A stretch of 5,335 nt of DNA from Melioribacteraceae bacterium (GTDB taxonomy: Bacteria > Bacteroidota > Ignavibacteria > Ignavibacteriales > Melioribacteraceae): the NCBI GenBank assembly GCA_015486905.1, contig WFQV01000268.1, positions 1 through 5,335 of the forward strand. Direction: 5' to 3'. Made by a program: the position numbers and the translations under genes. The notes beneath the pieces were generated by a model, which saw only the letters and a program-made list of their open reading frames with translations, was not told where the DNA came from and did not search any database. This document shows positions 1 to 5,335 of this stretch, one piece after another (position 1 is the first letter of the stretch; each line of letters begins with the position of its first letter).

Positions 1-20
1 ATGTCCTGTCCTGAAAAGCC

Positions 21-109
21 ACGAATGCACGAATTTTGTTCAACCAAGCACTAAGCACCACGAACCAAGAACGAATGAATAACGAATACTCGTATGACGA
101 TTTACGATT
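21..109. repeat. Irregular ACGAAT-type short repeats
   Basis: ACGAAT occurs at 21-26, 29-34, 71-76 and 82-87, with close variants ACGAAC at 60-65 and ACGATT at 97-102 and 104-109. Spacing is irregular, so this is neither a CRISPR array nor a clean tandem repeat. It resembles the degenerate intergenic repeats of the CACGAA type that I associate with many environmental bacterial genomes. The function is unknown; it may be a decayed dispersed repeat. Confidence 0.5.
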
Positions 110-194
110 GCCTTTCTCTGTTCACTCTGTACCATTATCTTTTAACCGAGTAATTGCTTTGGAACAATATCTTTAATGAGATTGTACTCTTGAC

Positions 195-220
195 AAGCAT
201 GTGTGCTTTTTATCACGTGA
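195..220 (+). promoter_or_regulatory. Weak hairpin plus TCACGTGA palindrome
   Basis: AAGCA (195-199) can pair with TGCTT (204-208) around a 4-base loop, and T's continue to 211, which looks like a very weak terminator. Immediately after it, TCACGTGA at 213-220 is a perfect 8-bp palindrome about 100 bases before the first start codon. It could be a dimeric regulator's site, or the hairpin could end an upstream transcript. Both elements are short enough to arise by chance in AT-rich DNA. Confidence 0.2.
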
Positions 221-322
221 CCAAATAAAATAAATGAGTATTTTAAATTTTACATTTAGCAAATAAACCAGAAACGATTTTACTTTGTCTAAATACTTAT
301 TAAAAAACAAATAGGAAAAGAA

Positions 323-577
323 ATGGCACAATACAAAATATCTGAAAATCTTGCCCTCAGCGAGAGCGGTTTTCTTTTTAAAGCAAATACAGGCGAATCC
401 TTTACGGCGAACGAAACGGGGCTTTTTATCCTGAAAAATTTAAAAGAAGGAAAAAGCGAGGATGAAATAATTAACTTGCTCACCGAAGAGTACGAAGTGG
501 AAAAGGAAATGGCCCAAAGAGATTTTGACGAATTCCTAACGTTAATTAAAAATTTTGATTTGGTGAGCCAGTCATGA
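323..577 (+). CDS. PqqD-like peptide-binding protein (RRE fold)
   Basis: This 84-residue protein has the PqqD family pattern: N-terminal beta strands (about residues 9-28), a T-A-N-E-T-G turn into a first helix (31-41), a winged-helix-like helix with E-I-I-N-L-L (47-57), and a long final helix ending in F-D-L-V (62-81). PqqD proteins and related RiPP recognition elements bind leader peptides and present them to modifying enzymes in the cytoplasm; that is family knowledge, not shown here. The length is usual for a stand-alone PqqD. The start is supported by AGGAAAAG at 313-320, just before the ATG. The stop overlaps the ATP-grasp start by 4 bp (ATGA), implying translational coupling. No radical SAM gene, the classic PqqD partner, is in view. 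The likely partners are the ATP-grasp and PLP enzymes downstream. Family assignment is fairly sure; the bound peptide is unknown. Confidence 0.75.
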   Translation: MAQYKISENLALSESGFLFKANTGESFTANETGLFILKNLKEGKSEDEIINLLTEEYEVEKEMAQRDFDEFLTLIKNFDLVSQS

Positions 578-1617
578 AAGTTGCAGTAACAGGATTGAAC
601 AATGTTGATAGTCCCGGTCCCGGCGTACCGGTAATTCGCGGTATCAGAGACTCGGGTAAATTTGACGGGGAAATAATAGGATTACTTTACGATGCACTTG
701 AGCCCGGAGCATATTTGGGTCATGTGGCTAACAGAAGTTATTTAATTCCCTATCCTTCAGGGGGAACGGAAGCCTTTTTTAACAGGATTGCTGAAATTCA
801 CTCCATCGAAAAACTTGACGTCATTTTCCCCACTCTCGACGCCGAACTTTTTGCCTTTTCAAAACTTTCCAAAAAGTTAGAAGAGTTAGGCATTAAAACT
901 TTCATTCCGACAAAAGAACAGTTGATTTTACGTGGTAAGGACAAGTTGTTTGAGTTTTGCGAAAAAAACGGGATTAAAGCTCCGCGTAACATTCTTGCTT
1001 CGTCGCCTAATGACATTTATTCACAGCCGAAAGATTTTACTTTTCCCTTGGTAATTAAAGGCATTTTTTATGATGCTTACATTGCAAATAACTTTCAGGA
1101 AGCAAGCGGGTACTTCTCGAAAATTGCTTCCAAATGGGGCTTGCCCGTAATCATTCAAGAGTTTATTAAAGGCGACGAGTACAACGTTGTTGCTTTGGGA
1201 GATGGTGAAGGCGGTACGGTAGGAGCCGTTGCCAGCAAGAAACTTTACATTACGGAAAAAGGTAAAGGCTGGGCTGGCGTTACAATTAAAGATAGCGACC
1301 TGATTGAAACCTCGAAAAAAATAATTGAAGTCCTTGAATGGAAGGGCGGTGCCGAATTCGAATTTGTGAAGAACAAAGAAGACGGTGAATATTACTTGCT
1401 TGAAATAAATCCGCGATTTCCCGCTTGGGTTTACCTTGCTGTCGGCGCGGGGCAAAACTTACCATTTGCCGCTTTGCAACTTGCTCTCGGTAAAAAAGTA
1501 ATCCCATTCGAGGATTACGAATTAGGGAAAATTTTTATTCGATATTCGTGGGACTTAATAACCGATATGAAAAAATTTGAAGAAATTAGTGTAAAAGGAG
1601 TATTGACCAATGAGTAA
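574..1617 (+). CDS. ATP-grasp ligase, carbamoyl-phosphate-synthase-like
   Basis: A 347-residue ATP-grasp enzyme. This family activates a carboxylate as an acyl phosphate with ATP and joins it to an amine or another nucleophile. The N-terminal Rossmann-like part opens with V-A-V-T-G-L-N-N (3-10) followed by a D-S-P-G-P-G-V-P loop (12-19). The nucleotide-binding lysine is probably K162 (L-V-I-K-G), the Q-E-F-I-K-G-D-E-Y stretch (195-203) follows, and metal ligands lie in G-G-A-E-F-E-F (258-264) and L-E-I-N-P-R (276-281: E277, N279, R281). The key residues look intact, so it should be active. It is of the CPSase/PylC-like type rather than a RimK or D-Ala-D-Ala ligase, but the substrate cannot be read from sequence. 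The start overlaps the PqqD stop, with GGTGAG at 562-567 as ribosome site; the end overlaps the PLP gene by 8 bp. It probably acts with PqqD, ligating or activating a peptide or amino acid. Confidence 0.85.
   Translation: MKVAVTGLNNVDSPGPGVPVIRGIRDSGKFDGEIIGLLYDALEPGAYLGHVANRSYLIPYPSGGTEAFFNRIAEIHSIEKLDVIFPTLDAELFAFSKLSKKLEELGIKTFIPTKEQLILRGKDKLFEFCEKNGIKAPRNILASSPNDIYSQPKDFTFPLVIKGIFYDAYIANNFQEASGYFSKIASKWGLPVIIQEFIKGDEYNVVALGDGEGGTVGAVASKKLYITEKGKGWAGVTIKDSDLIETSKKIIEVLEWKGGAEFEFVKNKEDGEYYLLEINPRFPAWVYLAVGAGQNLPFAALQLALGKKVIPFEDYELGKIFIRYSWDLITDMKKFEEISVKGVLTNE
1595..1600 (+). promoter_or_regulatory. Ribosome binding site fixing the PLP-gene start
   Basis: AAGGAG lies 9 bases before the ATG at 1610, inside the 3' end of the ATP-grasp gene. 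It supports the long N-terminus of the PLP enzyme. The in-frame ATG at 1664 (Met19) has AGGA only 3 bases upstream, which is too close. This matters because choosing 1610 keeps the leader-like tail in the protein. Confidence 0.65.
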
Positions 1618-1690
1618 AAAAATATATGAAAAACCGATAATCAGAAAACAGCAATCAGGACTAATGAATAAATTTGGCTCACCTCAGATA
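1610..1690 (+). other. Leader-peptide-like N-terminal extension of PLP enzyme
   Basis: Residues 1-27 precede the point where the protein begins to align by eye with LysA-type N-termini (D-G-I-S-I-E-K-L, 35-42). The segment is basic and polar and carries Y-E-K-P-I-I (residues 6-11, bases 1625-1642), then a Gly-containing G-L-M-N-K-F-G stretch (17-23). YxxPxL is the leader motif recognised by PqqD-like B1 proteins of lasso-peptide systems, and K-x-Y-x-K-P-x-I-like openings occur in other RiPP precursors. With a PqqD gene in the same operon, docking of PqqD on this tail is a reasonable inference but is not shown by sequence alone. Confidence 0.4.
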
Positions 1691-2974
1691 TCTCGCGCTG
1701 TTACGGCGATTGACGGAATATCGATTGAGAAACTTACCGAACAGTTCGGTTCGCCTCTCTTTGTTTTTTCCGAAAAACAAATTCGGGAAAATTACCGCAA
1801 GCTGAAAAGAATCTTTAAAACCCGTTATCCGAAGGTGCGTTTTGCTTGGTCTTACAAAACAAATTATTTGAGCTCCATTTGCTCGGTTTATCATCAAGAA
1901 GGTTCCTGGGCAGAGGTTGTTTCGGAATTTGAATATGACAAAGCACGCAATCTTGGTGTGGCGGGAGAAAACATTATTTTTAACGGTCCCGACAAAACCG
2001 AAGCGGCACTTGAAAAAGCGATTAAAGAAAAAGCATTGTTGCACATCGACCATTTTGACGAACTTTATTCCATTAAAGAAATTACACAGCATCTTAATTT
2101 AAAAGCCAGAGTTGCAATTCGTGTGAATATGGACACTGGAATTTACCCGCCGTGGAACCGTTTCGGATTTAATTACGAAAACGGCGAGGCGATGCTTGCG
2201 CTTAAGAGGATTATCCACGAAGAAAATCTTGAGCTGGTAGGTCTTCACACACACATCGGCACTTACATCATGAGCGCCGAACCGTATCGTCAAGCGGTGC
2301 TGAAACTTGTTGACTTGGCAAAAGCTCTTTACGATCAATACGAAGTTCGCCTTGAATACATTGACGTTGGAGGCGGTCTCCCTTCTTTCAACACATTGAA
2401 GGGACAGTATCTTGAAGCGGAACAAATTCTCCCTACTTACGAAGATTACGCCGAGGCAATTACTTCGCCTTTGTTTGATTTGAACTTACCCACGGACGAA
2501 CTACCGACGCTTGTTCTTGAAACAGGCAGAGCATTGATTGACGACACCGGTTATTTGATTACTTCGGTTATTGCAACCAAACGGTTGTCAACGGGCAAAC
2601 AATCGATTATTATTGATGCCGGAGTAAACTATTTGTTTACGAGTCACTGGTTTAATCACAAGATTTTACCCACAAAAGAAATTTCCGGTTTTACAGAAAA
2701 TACCATTGTTTACGGTCCCCTGTGCATGAATATTGACGTTATTCGCGAGGATGTGGTTTTACCTCCAATGCACAAAGGAGATAAGCTCGTGATATTTTAC
2801 GTGGGAGCTTACAGCGTAACTCAATGGATGCAGTTCATTACATTACGACCCAATGTTGTGCTGATTTCGGAAGAAGGGGATGTTGATGTAATCCGCGAAG
2901 CGGAGCAACTTGAGGATATTACTGCCAGGGAAAAGTTACCCGAAAGATTAAAAGAGTTCACTCCGGACGGTTAA
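1610..2974 (+). CDS. Fold-III PLP decarboxylase, LysA/ODC-like
   Basis: A 454-residue member of the diaminopimelate/ornithine decarboxylase superfamily (alanine-racemase-fold TIM barrel plus beta domain). Visible landmarks: the PLP Schiff-base lysine K83 in S-Y-K-T-N; G-L-H-T-H-I-G (211-217) in place of the usual GLHxHIGS; the phosphate-binding G-G-G (254-256); E-T-G-R (304-307) in place of EPGR; the catalytic Cys segment G-P-L-C-M-N-I-D (369-376, C372 and D376); and G-A-Y (399-401). Cofactor and catalytic residues are therefore present. The residue after the Cys, acidic in LysA (CESGD) and ODC (CDxxD), is Met373, so the substrate is probably not diaminopimelate or ornithine. Residues 1-27 form an unusual extension with Y-E-K-P-I-I. 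It is not the housekeeping lysA by context: it sits with PqqD and ATP-grasp genes. Likely reaction: decarboxylation (less likely racemisation) of an amino acid or amino-acyl adduct. Class sure, substrate unknown. Confidence 0.85.
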   Translation: MSKKIYEKPIIRKQQSGLMNKFGSPQISRAVTAIDGISIEKLTEQFGSPLFVFSEKQIRENYRKLKRIFKTRYPKVRFAWSYKTNYLSSICSVYHQEGSWAEVVSEFEYDKARNLGVAGENIIFNGPDKTEAALEKAIKEKALLHIDHFDELYSIKEITQHLNLKARVAIRVNMDTGIYPPWNRFGFNYENGEAMLALKRIIHEENLELVGLHTHIGTYIMSAEPYRQAVLKLVDLAKALYDQYEVRLEYIDVGGGLPSFNTLKGQYLEAEQILPTYEDYAEAITSPLFDLNLPTDELPTLVLETGRALIDDTGYLITSVIATKRLSTGKQSIIIDAGVNYLFTSHWFNHKILPTKEISGFTENTIVYGPLCMNIDVIREDVVLPPMHKGDKLVIFYVGAYSVTQWMQFITLRPNVVLISEEGDVDVIREAEQLEDITAREKLPERLKEFTPDG

Positions 2975-2977
2975 AAA

Positions 2978-5104
2978 ATGCAAATATTCCTTGATTCCAT
3001 TCTCTACAGCTACGCGCAGATTTTCTTTTCAAATCGTAAATGGTTTGGAGCGGGTGCGCTTCTGATTTCGTTTTTCGACCCGGCAGTAGGAGCGATGGGA
3101 CTGCTGGGCGTGATTCTTTCAAATGCTTTTGCATTTTACTTGAAATTCGACAAGGAAAAAATACGAAACGGATTTTACGGCTTTAACGGAATTCTAATCG
3201 GAGCGGCAATTGCTTTCTTTTTTCAGCTTACACCTTTTTTAATAGGAATGGCCGTTATTTTCATCTTCCTTTCTTTCTTCCTTGCGGCATCGTTAGAAAA
3301 TCTAATGGCAAATCTTTTTAATTTGCCCGGCTTGAGTTTGCCCTTCATTCTCACTCTTTACGTTTTCTTGGTTATTATTGTTAATTTCCCGGGCGTTAAT
3401 TTTAAGGATGTACTTGGCGCTACTACGCTTAGTTTAAGTTATTTGCCCCACAGCATTCATTTGCTTTTCAGTTCGCTGGCGTTGATTATTTTACAAACAA
3501 ACGCTCTCGCCGGAGCGTTCCTTCTGCTGTTGATTTTAGCTTTTTCCCGCGTGATGTTCTTAAATACGTTGATTGCTTTCTTCATTAATTACTTGGTAGT
3601 CATTGCGATTTTTCCGCATCCCTCTTCGGCATTTTTGCTCTTGACTTCCTTCAACGCTGTGCTTGTGGCTTTTGCACTCGGCGGTAGTATGATTATTCTC
3701 TCTAAGAAAACTATTCCTTTGCTGGCATTGACGGTTTTGTTCGTGATTGTTTTTACTATGTTTTTCGAAAACATCCTAAGCGATAAACTTTTGCCCGTAT
3801 TGGTTCTGCCGTTCAATGTTGTAACGCTTTCAACCATTTACAGTCTGAAGTTCAGAGAAGAAAATACAGATTTGGCTCTCCTCTACTTTAAGCCCGGTTC
3901 GCCGGAAGAGAATTACTATTACCATTCTTCACGAACGGCAAGGTTTAAGGATTTTAAATATCTATTGCCCGAACTGCCTTTCCACGGTTTGTGGAAAGTT
4001 TCGCAGGCTTTCGACGGCGAATACACGCACAAGGACGATTGGCGCTACGCGTGGGATTTTGTAATTACCGACGAGTCGGGGAAAGAATATTCGAACAATG
4101 GAAATAGCCGTTCCGATTACCACTGCTTTAACACGCCTGTTGCTGCACCTTTGGAAGGAACAATTGTGAGAGTGATTAACAATGTGGATGACAATGAAAT
4201 TGGTGAAGTGAATATCGAGCAAAATTGGGGAAACACCGTCATTATTGACCACGGCGAGGGTTTGTTTTCCTCCCTTTCTCATTTGAAGAAAAAGTCAATC
4301 ACCGTTGAAACGGGAGATGAAGTTAAAAAGGGACAAATAATCGGGAAGTGCGGCAACAGCGGCCGTTCGCCTTATCCTCATTTGCATTTTCAATTTCAAC
4401 TTACGGACAAGCTCGGCGACAAAACTTACCGTTATCCTATTTCTTCTTACATTGTGGAAGAAAAGGAAGAGAAAAATCTTTACGTTTTTGATTTTCCCAA
4501 GAAAGATCAGGTTGTAGGCAACCTCGACGCTCACAAAACGGTTAAAGCCGCTTTCGATTTTAAGTTGGGAGACAAGCTGGAATTCGAATGCACGGTTGGG
4601 CAGGAAAAATTTAACGAGAAATGGGAAATTAAAGTTGACATTTTTAATGTGCTTTACATTGAGAATAATTTCGGCGACAGACTGAATATTTACAAACTTG
4701 AAAAAATATTTTACGCCACTAATTACATCGGAAAACGGAAAAGCGCTCTGTATTATTTTTACCTTACCGTTCCTAAAGTACCGCTCGGTTTTGCAGACGG
4801 ACTGAAGTGGAGGGACGTTTATCCTTTAAGCGCCGTAGTCAACAGTATTGTCCGGTATTTGTCCGAATTTCTCCTAATATTTAACGAACCTATTAAAGCC
4901 GAAGGACATTACGCTTGGCGGAAAAATGAAAACAATAATTTTGAGATTATTTCAAAGCTCACCATTACGGGGAAAAACGTCTTTTCTTTTTACAAGAAAG
5001 AAGACAGCGGGAAAATTTTACTTGAATCCGAATTGGGAATTTCCGAATTTAAATTTTCTCGCAACGGAAAAGTTTTTTTAGCAAAAAGAATAAGGAGCAA
5101 ATAG
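2978..5104 (+). CDS. Urea-transporter-like channel fused to M23 peptidase
   Basis: A 708-residue two-domain protein. Residues ~1-290 form a hydrophobic urea transporter (UT family) with its internal duplication. First half: Q14 in A-Q-I-F-F, G-F-N-G-I-L-I-G (68-75), L-P-G-L-S-L-P-F (116-123). Second half: I-L-Q-T-N (171-175), F-N-A-V-L-V (225-230), L-P-V-L-V-L-P-F (272-279). Both LPxxxxPF signatures are present. UT channels pass urea or similar small polar solutes through the inner membrane. Residues ~330-495 are an M23 (LytM-like) zinc endopeptidase with H351 and D360 (T-H-K... Y-A-W-D-F), H435 (L-S-H-L) and H468/H470 (P-H-L-H-F), so the metal site looks intact; M23 enzymes cut peptidoglycan cross-bridges or other Gly-rich peptides. 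Residues ~500-708 are an unrecognised, probably beta-rich tail. The gap to the PLP gene is 3 bp, with only a weak GGACGG ribosome site, suggesting coupling. Transported solute and peptidase target are unknown. Confidence 0.85.
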   Translation: MQIFLDSILYSYAQIFFSNRKWFGAGALLISFFDPAVGAMGLLGVILSNAFAFYLKFDKEKIRNGFYGFNGILIGAAIAFFFQLTPFLIGMAVIFIFLSFFLAASLENLMANLFNLPGLSLPFILTLYVFLVIIVNFPGVNFKDVLGATTLSLSYLPHSIHLLFSSLALIILQTNALAGAFLLLLILAFSRVMFLNTLIAFFINYLVVIAIFPHPSSAFLLLTSFNAVLVAFALGGSMIILSKKTIPLLALTVLFVIVFTMFFENILSDKLLPVLVLPFNVVTLSTIYSLKFREENTDLALLYFKPGSPEENYYYHSSRTARFKDFKYLLPELPFHGLWKVSQAFDGEYTHKDDWRYAWDFVITDESGKEYSNNGNSRSDYHCFNTPVAAPLEGTIVRVINNVDDNEIGEVNIEQNWGNTVIIDHGEGLFSSLSHLKKKSITVETGDEVKKGQIIGKCGNSGRSPYPHLHFQFQLTDKLGDKTYRYPISSYIVEEKEEKNLYVFDFPKKDQVVGNLDAHKTVKAAFDFKLGDKLEFECTVGQEKFNEKWEIKVDIFNVLYIENNFGDRLNIYKLEKIFYATNYIGKRKSALYYFYLTVPKVPLGFADGLKWRDVYPLSAVVNSIVRYLSEFLLIFNEPIKAEGHYAWRKNENNNFEIISKLTITGKNVFSFYKKEDSGKILLESELGISEFKFSRNGKVFLAKRIRSK

Positions 5105-5106
5105 AA

Positions 5107-5335
5107 ATGAAAACAATAAATAAAATAAGCATAATTGGGTTGCTTGCTTTGTTAATGTTAGCGGGCGCTAACATGGCGCAGACAAGTCCGAGAATTGATA
5201 TGTTCAAAAAGTCAGTCGCTGCAGAAAAAGCCGGTGATTTCAACGAAGCAATTAAAATAATGACCGAGCAATATTCAAGCGTTAAAAAAGATTACCTTTT
5301 CAATCTACGTCTCGGTTGGCTGTACTATTTAAAAG
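5107..5335 (+). CDS. Secreted TPR-like protein, 5' part only
   Basis: The frame is open from ATG 5107 to the window edge (76 codons plus one base), so the protein is truncated here. It starts 2 bp after the previous stop, with AAGGAG at 5092-5097. Residues 1-24 look like a Sec signal peptide: K2/K6, a hydrophobic core I-I-G-L-L-A-L-L-M-L (9-18), and probable signal peptidase I cleavage after A-N-M-A (residue 24). From about residue 33 the helical pattern A-E-K-A-G-D-F-N-E-A-I-K (38-49) and then L-R-L-G-W-L-Y-Y (67-74) is the rhythm of a tetratricopeptide repeat. TPR proteins usually act as protein-binding scaffolds; this one would be in the periplasm. It likely belongs to the same operon as an envelope partner of the M23 fusion, but only its start is visible. 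Confidence 0.7.
   Translation, partial: MKTINKISIIGLLALLMLAGANMAQTSPRIDMFKKSVAAEKAGDFNEAIKIMTEQYSSVKKDYLFNLRLGWLYYLK

Larger units (their letters stand above)
1..322. other. Upstream non-coding region
   Basis: I find no convincing gene in this stretch. The first ~110 bases are low-complexity ACGAAT-type repeat; the remainder is AT-rich leader DNA before the operon. Short ATG-initiated frames exist (the longest I found runs 75-176, 33 codons), but none has a clear ribosome binding site. A weak hairpin (195-208, followed by T's) and the palindrome TCACGTGA (213-220) are the only structured elements. The operon promoter should lie between about 180 and 310, but I cannot assign one box with confidence. 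The end of any gene to the left is outside the window. Confidence 0.6.

Noticed and set aside
21..109. CRISPR array
   Set aside because: Repeat units are only six bases with irregular spacing; no repeat-spacer structure and no cas genes.
164..185. Imperfect inverted repeat ACAA-TCT / AGA-TTGT
   Set aside because: Seven pairs with a two-base bulge and no T-tract; too weak to call a terminator or operator.
190..216. TTGACA (190-195) with TATCAC (211-216) as a sigma70-type promoter
   Set aside because: Spacing is only 15 bases and the -10 match is poor; the site also overlaps the weak hairpin.
251..287. TACATTTA (251-258) and TACTTTG (281-287) as Bacteroidota-type -7 boxes (TAnnTTTG)
   Set aside because: Each misses one consensus position and neither has a TTTG-like -33 element at the right distance; in AT-rich DNA this is not enough.
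1021..1455. Long open frame on the minus strand (144 codons)
   Set aside because: It lies wholly inside the ATP-grasp gene, whose catalytic motifs are clear on the + strand; the minus-strand product resembles no family and is a shadow.
1679..2092. Minus-strand open frame of 137 codons
   Set aside because: Antisense to the PLP enzyme across its K83 region; no recognisable domain and no ribosome site.
1610..2974. Housekeeping diaminopimelate decarboxylase (lysA)
   Set aside because: The CESGD signature is changed to C-M-N-I-D and the gene sits in a PqqD/ATP-grasp operon without lysine-pathway neighbours.

Overview
The window looks like a piece of an AT-rich bacterial chromosome. The protein flavour (a Bacteroidota-like PqqD variant, a urea-channel/M23 fusion, Lys/Glu/Asn-rich proteins) suggests the Bacteroidota/Ignavibacteriota/Chlorobiota neighbourhood. 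That placement is inference from sequence style; there is no rRNA or marker gene here to settle it.

Layout: bases 1-322 are non-coding as far as I can see. The first ~110 bases carry an irregular iteration of the hexamer ACGAAT. After that come a weak hairpin and an 8-bp palindrome. From 323 to the right edge lie five genes on the + strand, packed like one transcription unit: a small PqqD-like protein (323-577), an ATP-grasp ligase (574-1617), a fold-III PLP decarboxylase-like enzyme (1610-2974), a urea-transporter/M23-peptidase fusion (2978-5104), and the start of a secreted TPR-like protein (5107 to the edge). Junctions are a 4-bp overlap, an 8-bp overlap, a 3-bp gap and a 2-bp gap. No terminator separates the genes and the operon runs out of the window.

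How they may work together: the PqqD fold is the RiPP recognition element that holds leader peptides for modifying enzymes. Here it has no radical SAM partner and no convincing precursor gene. The PLP enzyme, however, starts with a ~27-residue extension containing Y-E-K-P-I-I, close to the YxxPxL leader motif bound by PqqD-like proteins in lasso-peptide systems. My main inference is that PqqD, the ATP-grasp ligase and the decarboxylase form one peptide- or amino-acid-modifying assembly in which PqqD may dock on the PLP enzyme's own leader-like tail. The downstream gene joins an apparent small-solute channel to an intact M23 zinc-peptidase site, and the TPR protein is exported, so the second half of the operon points to the cell envelope. 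The product and the true substrate of every enzyme here are unknown.
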